A stretch of 54,488 nucleotides of DNA from Sphingobacterium thalpophilum (lineage in GTDB: Bacteria > Bacteroidota > Bacteroidia > Sphingobacteriales > Sphingobacteriaceae): positions 1 to 54,488 of the forward strand of contig CAMCTU010000004.1 of assembly GCA_945878525.1 (NCBI GenBank), given 5' to 3'. The notes under the pieces are model-generated. The model saw only the letters and a list, made by a program, of their open reading frames with translations. It did not search any database and was not told the DNA's origin. Within the stretch, counting starts at the first letter, position 1; every line of letters starts with the position of its first letter. Positions 36,815 to 46,350 of the stretch are shown piece after piece. The translations under genes were made by a program, and so were the position numbers.

Positions 36815-37894
36815 CTAAAGTCTGTCGTTAACATTAAGGCAGTTAAGATCTTCAAAAGCCTTGATCAGCCTCTTAACAAAGTTATCTTCACCTTTTCGAA
36901 GCCATACCCGCGGATCATAATACTTCTTATTGGGTGAGTCATCTCCATCCGGGTTACCGATCTGACTTTGAAGATATGCCTCTTTTGACTGGTAATAATC
37001 TTTTATACCTTCCCAGAAAGCCCATTGCATATCTGTGTCGATATTCATTTTGATAGCTCCATAGGATATAGCCTCACGAATTTCTTCCTGTGAAGACCCG
37101 GAACCACCATGAAAAACAAAATTTACAGGTTTTTCGGTACTTATATTAAACTCGGAACGAACAAAGTCCTGAGAATTCTTAAGAATTATCGGCTGAAGTT
37201 TGACATTGCCAGGCTTGTAGACACCATGAACATTCCCGAATGCTGCAGCGACAGTAAATTTCTCGCTAATTGTACTTAATTCTTTAAATGCATAGGCAAC
37301 TTCAGAGGGCTGGGTATATAGTTTTGAGCTGTCAATATCGCTATTATCTACCCCATCTTCTTCCCCACCAGTTACCCCCAATTCAATTTCAAGAGTCATG
37401 CCCATGGCCTTCATCCTTTTAAAATACTGTTTGCTTATTTCAATATTCTCTTCAATTGGTTCTTCAGAAAGATCCAGCATGTGCGAGGAGTAAAGAGGTT
37501 TACCATATTGTGCAAAAAAACGTTCACCATGATCTAATAAGCCATCAATCCAGGGTAAAAGTTTCTTAGCGGCATGGTCAGTATGTAAAATCACAGCTAC
37601 TCCGTAATGTTCTGCCAGCAAGTGTGTATGCTGTGCTGCTGACACACCTCCAAGTATACATGCATTTAAATTATCATTGTTCATTGACTTGCCTGCATAG
37701 AATTGTGCTCCACCATTTGAAAGCTGAATAATTACAGGGGAATTAACAGATTTAGCTGCCTCCATCACTGCATTGATTGAATTGGTACCTATGACATTAA
37801 CAGCCGGGATAGCAAATTGATGTTTTTTAGCTACTTCGAATAATTCCTGGACCGCATCACCATGCAAAACACCCTTAAATTCTTTTAAATTCAT
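36815..37894 (-). CDS. fba: class II fructose-bisphosphate aldolase
   Basis: Zinc-dependent aldolase of glycolysis/gluconeogenesis. I chose the ATG at 37894 (MNLKEFKGVL), giving 359 residues, the length of the E. coli-type (class IIA) enzyme; the frame is open to 37951. Zinc/catalytic residues are in VILHTDHAAK (D106, H107), with further signatures EIELGVTGGEEDG, AAAFGNVHGVYKPG and VFHGGSGSSQEE. Divergent from accD. Confidence 0.95.
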   Translation of the reverse strand: MNLKEFKGVLHGDAVQELFEVAKKHQFAIPAVNVIGTNSINAVMEAAKSVNSPVIIQLSNGGAQFYAGKSMNNDNLNACILGGVSAAQHTHLLAEHYGVAVILHTDHAAKKLLPWIDGLLDHGERFFAQYGKPLYSSHMLDLSEEPIEENIEISKQYFKRMKAMGMTLEIELGVTGGEEDGVDNSDIDSSKLYTQPSEVAYAFKELSTISEKFTVAAAFGNVHGVYKPGNVKLQPIILKNSQDFVRSEFNISTEKPVNFVFHGGSGSSQEEIREAISYGAIKMNIDTDMQWAFWEGIKDYYQSKEAYLQSQIGNPDGDDSPNKKYYDPRVWLRKGEDNFVKRLIKAFEDLNCLNVNDRL

Positions 37895-38029
37895 GACTTT
37901 TTTTTTATTAGGATCATCGAAATTATGAAAAATAGGCTCAAAATCAAGCAATAGGGCTAATTATTATTGTCCATATTGGTTAAGTTTAATTCAATCATTT
38001 TGAAAGGCATTGCTTTCTTAAAATTTTTG

Positions 38030-38037
38030 TTTCTTTG
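38030..38037 (+). promoter_or_regulatory. possible promoter of accD
   Basis: TTTCTTTG matches TAnnTTTG at all but one fixed base and is preceded 17 bp upstream by TTG (38010-38012). It lies 21 bp before the accD ATG. Weak. Confidence 0.25.
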
Positions 38038-38058
38038 TAAGCTATATACAAATCCAAA

Positions 38059-38904
38059 ATGGCCTGGTTTAAGAGAGAAAAAAAGGGGATTATAACTTCC
38101 ACAGAGGAAAAAAAAGAGACTCCCGATGGATTATGGAATAAATGTCCTTCATGTAAGAAACCTTTGCATTATGCAGAACAGGTTGAAAATAAATACGTTT
38201 GTCAGTATTGTGCCTATCACCTGAGAATAGGCTCAAAAGAATATTTTGAAATTCTTTTCGACAACAATGAATTCGCTGAATTATACCCAAATATCCGTTC
38301 AGCTGATCCTTTGAATTTTATTGATTCAAAAAAGTATACAGAAAGACTCGAGGAAAGTTATGAGAAAACAGGCTTGAATGATGCAATACGTGCTGCTTCA
38401 GGTAAATTAGCAGGTCAGGATCTGGTCATTGCCTGTATGGACTTTAATTTTATTGGCGGATCAATGGGTTCGGTTGTAGGCGAGAAAATTGCCCGTTCAA
38501 TTGATTTCAGCATCAAGCACAAAATTCCTTTCATGATGATCTCAAAATCGGGAGGTGCAAGGATGATGGAAGCTGCATTTTCGCTGATGCAAATGGCCAA
38601 AACATCAGCTAAATTAGCTTTACTAAGCAAAGCTAAGATTCCTTATATTTCATTGCTTACAGATCCCACAACTGGTGGAGTTACAGCATCTTATGCAATG
38701 CTTGGCGACATTAATATTTCAGAACCTGGCGCTTTAATTGGCTTTGCGGGTCCGAGGGTTATAAAAGAGACCATTAAAAAAGACCTCCCAAAAGGGTTCC
38801 AAACTTCAGAATTTGTTCTGGAACATGGATTTTTGGACTTTATCGTTGACAGAAGGCAAATGAAGGAGAAATTGGGATCTTTTCTCAAGATGCTCAAGCC
38901 ATAA
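38059..38904 (+). CDS. accD: acetyl-CoA carboxylase carboxyltransferase subunit beta
   Basis: Half of the carboxyltransferase that moves CO2 from biotin to acetyl-CoA, making malonyl-CoA for fatty acid synthesis. The 281-residue protein has an N-terminal zinc ribbon (C29, C32, C48, C51; CPSC and CQYC) and a crotonase-fold body with [26 protein letters not shown] and [17 protein letters not shown]. Length and motifs are typical. accA is not in the window. It runs tail to tail with the ceramidase-like gene, 4 bp apart. Confidence 0.95.
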   Translation: MAWFKREKKGIITSTEEKKETPDGLWNKCPSCKKPLHYAEQVENKYVCQYCAYHLRIGSKEYFEILFDNNEFAELYPNIRSADPLNFIDSKKYTERLEESYEKTGLNDAIRAASGKLAGQDLVIACMDFNFIGGSMGSVVGEKIARSIDFSIKHKIPFMMISKSGGARMMEAAFSLMQMAKTSAKLALLSKAKIPYISLLTDPTTGGVTASYAMLGDINISEPGALIGFAGPRVIKETIKKDLPKGFQTSEFVLEHGFLDFIVDRRQMKEKLGSFLKMLKP

Positions 38905-38908
38905 AAAT

Positions 38909-40414
38909 CTATAGTTTCCTTAATATTTCTGCTGCCTTATTTTCAAAAATCAACTGCCATTCGGGGGCTAAGTTCGTATCTGAATCTTCTTGTGCTTCTC
39001 CTGTATTTCTAAGTTGTTCAGCAGTAGGTGCATAATAAATATATCCATTTGTATATGCTGCAATGAATGTATTCTCATTTGGAGCGCTCTTTTTAATATT
39101 GAGGCCAAGTTGTACAGTCAGTTCACCTGGAAAAGTAATTAGTTGCATATTTCCAATTTTGACACCAAGAATTTCAACTTTAATCATTTTGGCGCCCGAT
39201 GATTTTAGCTGATGCATTTTAACCAATGATAAATTTTCACGAATTCTGGTTAAACGTTCCATCATGTAAATATTAGAACGATAATTTTCCATGTCTCTTC
39301 TGTTTATAGAATCCATTCGGATCATATCAATTCTATTCTGTTTCCCTTCTTGCATGTATCGTTGTTTATAAAAAGAAGGATACTCAGAATCAATATTATG
39401 CTTTGTATTCAAAGCAATAAATGTTTTCAGATTTATATTTGTTCCTTTAAGTGAATTCAATATTCGTCTTTGTTCAGCCTCTAAAGTTGTAATTCGTTCA
39501 GCGAAATTCGCTCTTGGAAGTTCCAGATATTCATTAAACACGTTTATTTCTGTATGATTTGCAGTTTTAATGCGCTGCAATGCATTAAGAACACTTAAGC
39601 CAAGCATATTACCCAACGGCTCCGCATCTGTAGGATTATCTATTCCTTTATAATTGACCGGGTTAATGTCTCCGCCGCAGCCCTGTAAGAAAAGAGCCAT
39701 TGAACCTTTTAAGTTATCCTCAATTACTTTGGAAGCAAAACCAATGATATCTGCCGTATTGCCTCCATTTGGCACACCCTGTATTGGATGTACTGCAAAA
39801 TTATAGAGTACTGCAAGGGCTTCTCCATTTAATTTATTCAATCTGAATATCCCTATCTGTGGATCCGTTGGACCAACTTCTGCGATATCATTATCGGGTG
39901 GAAGTGAATATGCCCGCCTTGCATCTGTTTGCGAGCCATCTTTCATTTTATACCTTCGGTTCTCCATGATTCGATTCTCATACCCAATACCTGCTCCAAC
40001 ACTTACAGGAACCAAATTTTTCATGGCTTCTTTTACCGCAAGTACGGTCAAACTATCCGTATCAGCCCGTACAATTCCATGACAATGACTTGCATTAATA
40101 AGAATGTTTGAGGCTGGTATATTCAATTCCTTATGTATCTGTGACCGAACTTTTGAAAGATATCCTTCCTTAAGTGGGCCTATTTCTTCAAGCGCCACTA
40201 CATCCAAGGTAATAATTGCCATTTTTATCAGGCCGTTATCCAATACCAGTGCTTTTACATAAAGCGGATCATTAACTAAACCTGCAGTTCGGTCGGTAAT
40301 ATCTAGTTTAGCTACTCCTGCCCTAATTATAGCATGGACATTTTGAGAAATTATAAAAAAACTCAAAAAAGAGATCAACCTGAGTTTGTTGAATATTGGC
40401 TTGATAAAATACAT
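38909..40414 (-). CDS. secreted neutral/alkaline ceramidase-like protein
   Basis: Resembles the N-terminal catalytic domain of neutral ceramidases, zinc amidases that hydrolyse ceramide to sphingosine and fatty acid. I chose the ATG at 40414 (MYFIKPIFNK), which begins a signal peptide ending near NVHA; the frame is open to 40504. Recognisable pieces are GVAKLDITDR, INASHCHGIVRADTD (zinc-type His), NFAVHPIQGVPNGGNTAD, LFLQGCGGDINP, FPGELTVQ and YTNGYIYYAP. The residue matching the catalytic Ser looks like Thr in NTADIIG. Sphingobacteria make sphingolipids, so a role in their turnover is plausible but inferred. Confidence 0.7.
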   Translation of the reverse strand: MYFIKPIFNKLRLISFLSFFIISQNVHAIIRAGVAKLDITDRTAGLVNDPLYVKALVLDNGLIKMAIITLDVVALEEIGPLKEGYLSKVRSQIHKELNIPASNILINASHCHGIVRADTDSLTVLAVKEAMKNLVPVSVGAGIGYENRIMENRRYKMKDGSQTDARRAYSLPPDNDIAEVGPTDPQIGIFRLNKLNGEALAVLYNFAVHPIQGVPNGGNTADIIGFASKVIEDNLKGSMALFLQGCGGDINPVNYKGIDNPTDAEPLGNMLGLSVLNALQRIKTANHTEINVFNEYLELPRANFAERITTLEAEQRRILNSLKGTNINLKTFIALNTKHNIDSEYPSFYKQRYMQEGKQNRIDMIRMDSINRRDMENYRSNIYMMERLTRIRENLSLVKMHQLKSSGAKMIKVEILGVKIGNMQLITFPGELTVQLGLNIKKSAPNENTFIAAYTNGYIYYAPTAEQLRNTGEAQEDSDTNLAPEWQLIFENKAAEILRKL

Positions 40415-40541
40415 TAGAATTGAATTTAATCTATTAGTATTTAGCATAATAGGATCTAAATGAATGGGAGTACCAGTATATTTATCTTTGACATTCGATA
40501 ACAATAAAAAAGCTCTGCTTCAGAAGACTTCAGTATAAAGA

Positions 40542-41444
40542 CTAACTGCCCAAGGTTAGTTCCTCAAAAGCTGCGGTCAAACTCCTTTGTATCCCCTGCC
40601 CCTGGAAGTCTTCTGCGCCCGGAATACTTTGAGCTTTTAATATATCTTCTTTAGTTTTTCTTGACTTAATTTCATTTTTTACGAACAGAAGTAACTTTTC
40701 GAGGTAATTCTGCATAGCTCTAATTTCCTCTTTGCCCCCGATAACTTTTACTGGATCAGCAGAATGACCAAATACAAATAAAGTATCCTTATCGAATTTT
40801 GCAACTGTTTTATCCAAGACATTGATCCAGCTTTGAATATTTGCACCTCCTGCCCTATCTATGAAGGGATACCTTTTATTGAACATAAGATCACCCATAT
40901 GTGCAATATTAGCATTTTCAAAGTGCACAACTATATCCCCATTAGTATGCCCAGCTCCAAAATAATGCGCTTTAATTAGCTCTGATCCTACTCTTGCCTT
41001 CCATTGATCCTGAAATACAGTATCAGCAAAAAGTTGTTTATCTTCAGATTTCTGGGCAATTGCTGTTTTTTGATGATTTGCAAGACAATTTGCATGACCA
41101 ACAACTTTCTCAGCAAATCCCTTAAAAGCCAGGTTCCCTCCTGTATGATCCCCATGATGATGAGTATTGATCAGGTAATTTAATGGCCCGGAAGAAATTT
41201 TCTTTAGTTCTGCAATCAAATGAGTGGCCGGATCGACAAACTGAGTATCTACCACCACCATGCCGGAATTATTTGATAACCACGCTATAGTACCACCCTG
41301 TTCTGTGAAGATACCAACATCATTTCTTAAGGGAGTGAATTTATAAGCGGGCTGCATCAGAAAATTAGCCAGGGCATTATTATTAGATATGGCGAGCAAT
41401 GCCATTGAAAGTCCAGTTCCTTGTAAAAATTTTCTGCGTTGCAT
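40542..41444 (-). CDS. exported metallo-beta-lactamase-fold hydrolase
   Basis: A 300-residue MBL-fold protein. The N-terminus MQRRKFLQGTGLSMALLAIS has an RRKFLQG twin-arginine-like motif and a hydrophobic stretch, suggesting Tat export. The zinc motif NTHHHGDHTGGN (about 116-127) gives HxHxDH, followed by downstream ligands in AHYFGAGHTNGDIVVH, AHMGDLMF and FGHSADPV. It could be a glyoxalase-II-like, quinoprotein-relay or class B-like enzyme; antibiotic hydrolysis cannot be claimed. Same strand as the ceramidase-like gene, 128 bp from that gene's chosen start. Confidence 0.85.
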   Translation of the reverse strand: MQRRKFLQGTGLSMALLAISNNNALANFLMQPAYKFTPLRNDVGIFTEQGGTIAWLSNNSGMVVVDTQFVDPATHLIAELKKISSGPLNYLINTHHHGDHTGGNLAFKGFAEKVVGHANCLANHQKTAIAQKSEDKQLFADTVFQDQWKARVGSELIKAHYFGAGHTNGDIVVHFENANIAHMGDLMFNKRYPFIDRAGGANIQSWINVLDKTVAKFDKDTLFVFGHSADPVKVIGGKEEIRAMQNYLEKLLLFVKNEIKSRKTKEDILKAQSIPGAEDFQGQGIQRSLTAAFEELTLGS

Positions 41445-41505
41445 GGAAAATCAGTTTAAATGAACTTAAATGTAAATAAAAAAAAATCAATTAAATTTTA
41501 AAGAA

Positions 41506-42642
41506 CTAAACCTCGACCTGGCATAATTCCTTTAGCTTGGAAATGACATAATCAATTTCTTCCTTTGAGTTGTATTTGCTAAAAGAAAAACGCACTGCAG
41601 GACGATTAGGGTTGGCTTGAATTCCATTGAGTACATGGGATCCTATGTTCGTTCCAGAGCTGCAAGCGCTACCTCCAGATACAGAAATTCCGGCAATATC
41701 AAGACTAAAAAGTAACATTTCAGCCATTTCCATTTCAGGAAAGGAAACATTTAAAACTGTGTAAAGGCTCTTTTCAGGATCAGTTTCACCATTAAACTCT
41801 ATTCCGGGAATATTTTTCCTTAGCTGATTTATCATATAGGTTTTAAGTCCCTGGATATATTCTTGATGTTCCTCCATTTCAGCGTAAGCAATTTCAAGAG
41901 CCTTAGCCAAACCAACAATGCCATAAACATTTTCGGTCCCGCCTCGCATATTACGTTCCTGAGAACCGCCAAAAATCATTGGATTGATTTTTATTTTATG
42001 ATTAATATATAAAAAACCTATACCCTTGGGTCCATGTAATTTATGTGCAGCACATACCAGAAAGTGAACCTTTAGTTTACTAAGATCGTGAATGTAGTGT
42101 CCCATACTCTGCACCGTGTCACAATGAAAGATTGCATTATACTTTTCACATAAGTCACCTACCCTTTCAATATCTGTCAGCGTTCCTAATTCATTATTAC
42201 CCTGCATAAGAGAAACAAAACTACGATCATTGATATTTAAAAGTTCTTCCAGATGCTGATAATCAACAGAACCCTTTGCATCAGTGTTTACATAATTCAG
42301 CTTTATCAAATCACTTTTTTCAAGTGCCTGAAGGCTGTGTAAAACTGCATGATGTTCAATTACACTGGTGATTACATTTTTGATACCGTGGTCAATTATG
42401 CCACAGCGAATAGCCATATTATCTGCTTCTGTACCACCCGAAGTAAAGAAAAATTCGGAAGGTGAAGCGCGCAAGAGGGATGCAACACTCTTTCTTGCCT
42501 TTTCTATTAAAGTACGTGCTTCACGGCCATGGGCATGTATGGAAGAAGGATTCCCATAATTACTTTCCATTACTTCATAAACAGACTTTAGTACCTCTTT
42601 GTCTATAGGAGTTGTAGCCGCATTATCCAGATATACACGCAT
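41506..42642 (-). CDS. cysteine desulfurase (NifS/IscS family)
   Basis: PLP enzyme that takes sulfur from cysteine for iron-sulfur clusters and thio-modified tRNA. I chose the ATG at 42642 (MRVYLDNAAT), giving 378 residues. The PLP lysine is K201 in CAAHKLHGPKGIGF and the persulfide cysteine is C327 in GGSACSSGT. FTSGGTEADN binds PLP phosphate. No iscU or iscR is adjacent, so it may be IscS or a NifS-like homologue. It supplies the cluster chemistry used by the ferredoxin encoded elsewhere, but that is general inference. Confidence 0.92.
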   Translation of the reverse strand: MRVYLDNAATTPIDKEVLKSVYEVMESNYGNPSSIHAHGREARTLIEKARKSVASLLRASPSEFFFTSGGTEADNMAIRCGIIDHGIKNVITSVIEHHAVLHSLQALEKSDLIKLNYVNTDAKGSVDYQHLEELLNINDRSFVSLMQGNNELGTLTDIERVGDLCEKYNAIFHCDTVQSMGHYIHDLSKLKVHFLVCAAHKLHGPKGIGFLYINHKIKINPMIFGGSQERNMRGGTENVYGIVGLAKALEIAYAEMEEHQEYIQGLKTYMINQLRKNIPGIEFNGETDPEKSLYTVLNVSFPEMEMAEMLLFSLDIAGISVSGGSACSSGTNIGSHVLNGIQANPNRPAVRFSFSKYNSKEEIDYVISKLKELCQVEV

Positions 42643-42753
42643 AAAATTTATATTCAACAGGTTACTTTTTCTATCTGCCATTGGTCGAAACAGATTTAAA
42701 AATTAAGGATTTCTACTCATTAGATGAGCATTCATTATTTTTTTATAGCTCTA

Positions 42754-44142
42754 TTAAGTAAGACGTAATATTTCCTTAATATCTGAAATGATTTTTTGGG
42801 CGAGATATTCTGCTTCCGTCTCTGAACTACTTTCTGAATAAATTCTGATTATGGGTTCTGTGTTTGATTTCCGTAGATGTACCCATTGTTTATCGAATTC
42901 AATCTTTAATCCATCAATAGTTGAATGGGGTTGGTTTTGATATCTCTTTTCAACTTCAATTAAAAGTGAATCGATATCCATCTCAGGCGTCAGTGTGATC
43001 TTATTTTTTGAAATATAATAAGTAGGATAGGAAGCCCTTAGCACAGAAACAGATTGCTTATTTATTGCAAGATGAGTTAAAAACAAGGCAATTCCTACAA
43101 GAGCATCACGTCCATAATGAGATTCAGGATAAATAACCCCACCATTTCCTTCCCCGCCAATAATAGCCTTAGTCTCCTTCATTTTATTAACCACATTTAC
43201 TTCTCCAACAGCTGCAGCATTGTAAGTTCCACCAGCCGCATCAGTTACATCTCTTAATGCACGCGTTGAGGATAAATTAGAAACAGTATTACCAGGGGTA
43301 TGTTTCAATACATAATCTGCAACAGCAACAAGTGTATATTCTTCTCCAAACATCGAACCGTCTTCACAAACGAAACACAATCTATCTACATCAGGGTCAA
43401 CAGCTATACCTAGATCAGCCTTTTTAGCGAGCACCAAGCGTGAAAGTTCAAACAGATTTTCAGGTAATGGCTCGGGATTATGCGGGAACTCACCATCAGG
43501 TTCACAATAAAGTTCGTGAATAATCTTTACCCCAAGAGCTTTTAAAAGGGCCGGCACAAAAATTCCCCCGGAGGAATTTACACAGTCGATGGCAATTTTG
43601 AAATTAGCATTACGTACAGCTTCGGCATTGACCAATGGTAATGCCAAAACTTTATCAATATGCTTTTGCAGATAGCTTTCATCGTATCTAACTTTACCCA
43701 GATTATTAACTTCAGTAAACTCAAAATCGTTCTCCTCTGCCATAATCAGAACTAATTTTCCTTCCTCATCAGAAATAAACTCTCCTTTATCGTTCAAAAG
43801 CTTCAGTGCATTCCATTGCTTGGGATTATGACTGGCAGTAAGAATAATTCCTCCACCGGCATTTTCATCGGGAACGGCAAGCTCAACGGTAGGAGTTGTT
43901 GACAGACCTAAATCTACAACATCAATTCCTATACTTTGCAAGGTTCCGACTACCAGATTCCGGACCATTTCGCCAGAAATTCTTGCATCTCTTCCAATTA
44001 CTACTTTATTTTTGCCTGTACTTGCTATAACCCAACGGCCATATGCTGAGGTAAATTTTACTATGTCAGTTGGTGTCAGGCCATTTCCTGCCAGTCCACC
44101 AATTGTTCCTCTGATTCCGGAGATTGATTTTATTAATGCCAC
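42754..44142 (-). CDS. glmM: phosphoglucosamine mutase or related phosphohexomutase
   Basis: Alpha-D-phosphohexomutase; GlmM converts glucosamine-6-P to glucosamine-1-P for peptidoglycan and LPS. The 462-residue protein has the phosphoserine site TASHNPKQWNALK (S104), an N-terminal SGIRGTIGG, the Mg-binding DPDVDRLCF, the sugar-binding GGEGNGGVIYP and the C-terminal RKSNTEPIIRIY. It starts with GTG (44140-44142), directly preceded in frame by a stop. An exact promoter box lies 17 bp upstream. Substrate may instead be mannose or glucose phosphate. Confidence 0.88.
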   Translation of the reverse strand: MALIKSISGIRGTIGGLAGNGLTPTDIVKFTSAYGRWVIASTGKNKVVIGRDARISGEMVRNLVVGTLQSIGIDVVDLGLSTTPTVELAVPDENAGGGIILTASHNPKQWNALKLLNDKGEFISDEEGKLVLIMAEENDFEFTEVNNLGKVRYDESYLQKHIDKVLALPLVNAEAVRNANFKIAIDCVNSSGGIFVPALLKALGVKIIHELYCEPDGEFPHNPEPLPENLFELSRLVLAKKADLGIAVDPDVDRLCFVCEDGSMFGEEYTLVAVADYVLKHTPGNTVSNLSSTRALRDVTDAAGGTYNAAAVGEVNVVNKMKETKAIIGGEGNGGVIYPESHYGRDALVGIALFLTHLAINKQSVSVLRASYPTYYISKNKITLTPEMDIDSLLIEVEKRYQNQPHSTIDGLKIEFDKQWVHLRKSNTEPIIRIYSESSSETEAEYLAQKIISDIKEILRLT

Positions 44143-44159
44143 GATTTTAAATTATGGGA

Positions 44160-44167
44160 CAAAAATA
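44160..44167 (-). promoter_or_regulatory. candidate -7 promoter box for glmM
   Basis: Minus strand TATTTTTG, exact TAnnTTTG, 17 bp upstream of the glmM GTG start. Confidence 0.45.
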
Positions 44168-44207
44168 ACAATTACATCGTATTCATAACTCTAAAACAGT
44201 AAATGTA

Positions 44208-44215
44208 TATATTTG
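44208..44215 (+). promoter_or_regulatory. candidate -7 promoter box for the methyltransferase operon
   Basis: TATATTTG, exact TAnnTTTG, 23 bp before the ATG at 44239. It lies inside the upstream extension of the frame (from 44203) and so argues for the later start. Confidence 0.5.
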
Positions 44216-44238
44216 CTTTTATACACTCTGTTCTGCAT

Positions 44239-44976
44239 ATGCCTAAAAAGTGGTTTCAAAACTGGTTCAATTCGCCTTATTATCATATTCTGTATGATCA
44301 GCGAAATGATGAAGAGGCTGAATTTTTTATAGATAATTTATGTGCACACCTCAAACCAGGTATAAAATCCAATTTACTCGATATTGCCTGCGGCCGGGGA
44401 AGGCACTCTGTTTATCTAAACAAAAAAGGATACAATGTTACGGGAATAGACTTATCGGTATCTAACATAAAGTTTGCCCAGCAGTTTGAAAATGAAAAAA
44501 TGCAGTTTTATGTGCATGATATGCGGTATCCGTTTTACATCAATTACTTTGATATTGCATTTAACTTATTTACAAGTTTCGGATACTTTGACTCAGAAAA
44601 AGACCATATAAATGTCTTAAAAACATTCAAAAAATCTTTAAAAAAAGGCGGAATTCTGGTTCTTGACTACTTTAACAGTCATAAGATTATGAATCATTTA
44701 ACCAATCAGGAGATTAAACATGTAGATGGAATTGATTTTTATATCAGTAAAAAAATTACTGATGGCAAGATCATTAAAAGCATATGCTTTGAACATAAAA
44801 ATAAGAATTACTCATTCAAAGAAGAAGTTAAAGCTTTTACTATTAGCGACTTTAGAAATCTGTTTGAAAAAAGTGACTTTATGATTTTAAATCACTTTGG
44901 TGATTATTCACTGAATCCATATAACGAGGTAAAATCAGACCGTCTGATTTTTATTTGCCAAAAAGCCCATGCTTGA
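44239..44976 (+). CDS. class I SAM-dependent methyltransferase
   Basis: A 245-residue Rossmann-fold methyltransferase. Motif I is LLDIACGRGRHSVYLNKKG and the next acidic strand end is NVTGIDLSVSN; LNLFTSFGYF and GGILVLDYFN follow. I chose the ATG at 44239 (MPKKWFQNWFN), since the promoter box at 44208-44215 precedes it and the upstream residues look unlike the family. The substrate is unknown. It overlaps the PAP2 gene by 8 bp. Confidence 0.85.
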   Translation: MPKKWFQNWFNSPYYHILYDQRNDEEAEFFIDNLCAHLKPGIKSNLLDIACGRGRHSVYLNKKGYNVTGIDLSVSNIKFAQQFENEKMQFYVHDMRYPFYINYFDIAFNLFTSFGYFDSEKDHINVLKTFKKSLKKGGILVLDYFNSHKIMNHLTNQEIKHVDGIDFYISKKITDGKIIKSICFEHKNKNYSFKEEVKAFTISDFRNLFEKSDFMILNHFGDYSLNPYNEVKSDRLIFICQKAHA

Positions 44977-45550
44977 ACAGATTATTCAATTTGACCAGAA
45001 TTTATTCTTTGGCATCAATCAGGGCCTGAGTAATTCCTTTTTCGACTGGCTGATGCCAGCCTTGAGAAATCGCTATTTCTGGACTCCCCTTTATTTGTTT
45101 ATCATAATCTTTTTGGTAAGAAACTATGGTAAAAAGGGATGGTTAATCCTCCTATTTGCAATCATAACCTTTGGTATAACTGATTACTTTTCATCATCAA
45201 TAATCAAACCCTCAGTTGAACGTCTAAGGCCTTGTAATGATCCTGAATTAAAGAAAGAAGTTAAAAATTTAATTGCATGTGGAACTGGATATAGTTTTCC
45301 TTCATCTCATGCAGCTAACCATTTTGGATTAGCTGTTTTTCTTATAGTAATTTTTTACCATAAATGGAAGTTTATTCTACCTGTTGGGATATTTTGGGCT
45401 TTTTCAATCAGCTTTGCCCAGATTTATGTTGGTGTCCATTTTCCACTCGACATACTCGCTGGAGCCTTGCTGGGTTCTATGATCGGATATGTAGTAGGTA
45501 CATTATTACTCTTGAATAAATTATTTCAAAAATGGGAATTTGGAAATTAA
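44969..45550 (+). CDS. PAP2-family membrane phosphatase
   Basis: A 193-residue integral membrane phosphatase with about five helices. The three-part PAP2 signature is complete: KPSVERLRP, SFPSSHAAN and VGVHFPLDILAGALLG, whose two histidines and arginines form the active site. Such enzymes dephosphorylate undecaprenyl pyrophosphate, phosphatidate or lipid A; which one is unknown. It sits between the methyltransferase and a ZIP transporter and overlaps both, so the three are translated together. Confidence 0.9.
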   Translation: MLEQIIQFDQNLFFGINQGLSNSFFDWLMPALRNRYFWTPLYLFIIIFLVRNYGKKGWLILLFAIITFGITDYFSSSIIKPSVERLRPCNDPELKKEVKNLIACGTGYSFPSSHAANHFGLAVFLIVIFYHKWKFILPVGIFWAFSISFAQIYVGVHFPLDILAGALLGSMIGYVVGTLLLLNKLFQKWEFGN

Positions 45551-46251
45551 TTCTACTTTTTGGTAGCTCGATGGCAGGAGGACTGGCAATCTTCCTTTTG
45601 AAGAAGGATAATAGCAACCGATTGAAACTTGTTCTTTCTTTTAGCGGTGCATACTTATTTGCGATAACCATTCTACATCTTATGCCTGATGTCTATAAAA
45701 CAGGTAACACAGCTATAGGTTTGTTTATTTTAGGTGGCTTTATGTTACAGATTGTAATGGAACAGTTTTCAGAAGGAATAGAACATGGTCATATCCACAA
45801 AAATAAAAACCATCAGCAGCACTACATTTTTCCGATCGGAATTATGGGAAGCTTATGCTTACATGCCTTTCTGGAAGGTATGCCATTAGCGCAGAAACAA
45901 CATTCTGAACTTGTTTTTGGAATTGCAATTCACCACATACCTGCCGCCTTTGCATTAGGAAGTGTTTTACTGCAAAACAATATTGGCAAATCCAGGATTA
46001 TAGCATTACTGATTATTTTTGCTGTTATGAGTCCCATGGGCTACTGGCTGAGTTTTGCAATTGCCAGAGGGGCAATTGGCAATATAGATTCCTATTTTGA
46101 CCGGATCATGGGCGTAGTAATCGGTATATTTCTGCATATTTCAACCACCATTTTGTTCGAATCAAGTGTAGATCATAAATTTAACCTTAAGAAAATGGTT
46201 GCCGTACTACTTGGTGTCGGAATTGCGCTGTTTGCGTTTTATTTTCATTAG
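45532..46251 (+). CDS. ZIP-family divalent metal transporter
   Basis: A 239-residue membrane protein with about eight helices. The helix IV-V metal site is visible as SLCLHAFLEGMPLAQ and GIAIHHIPAAFALGSVLL, the latter with the HHIPA typical of ZIP transporters; a His-rich loop HGHIHKNKNHQQHY is between helices. It probably imports zinc or iron. It overlaps the PAP2 gene by 19 bp. The repeats at 46279-46382 follow. Confidence 0.88.
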   Translation: MGIWKLILLFGSSMAGGLAIFLLKKDNSNRLKLVLSFSGAYLFAITILHLMPDVYKTGNTAIGLFILGGFMLQIVMEQFSEGIEHGHIHKNKNHQQHYIFPIGIMGSLCLHAFLEGMPLAQKQHSELVFGIAIHHIPAAFALGSVLLQNNIGKSRIIALLIIFAVMSPMGYWLSFAIARGAIGNIDSYFDRIMGVVIGIFLHISTTILFESSVDHKFNLKKMVAVLLGVGIALFAFYFH

Positions 46252-46278
46252 AGGAGTTATTAGTTATAGGGGCATGTA

Positions 46279-46306
46279 AGCTTAAAGCAGAAAGCTTAAA
46301 GCAGAA
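46279..46306. repeat. tandem 14-bp repeat
   Basis: AGCTTAAAGCAGAA occurs twice in perfect tandem (46279-46292 and 46293-46306) in the convergent gap between the ZIP gene and the MarR gene. Confidence 0.9.
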
Positions 46307-46350
46307 TTCCGATTTCGAGGAAAACTTATTATGTTGAATACGCATTTTCC

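Noticed and set aside
40542-41444. Class B beta-lactamase (antibiotic resistance) call for the MBL protein
   Set aside because: Only the general MBL-fold zinc motif is visible, which is shared by many hydrolases; nothing specific to beta-lactam hydrolysis was seen.
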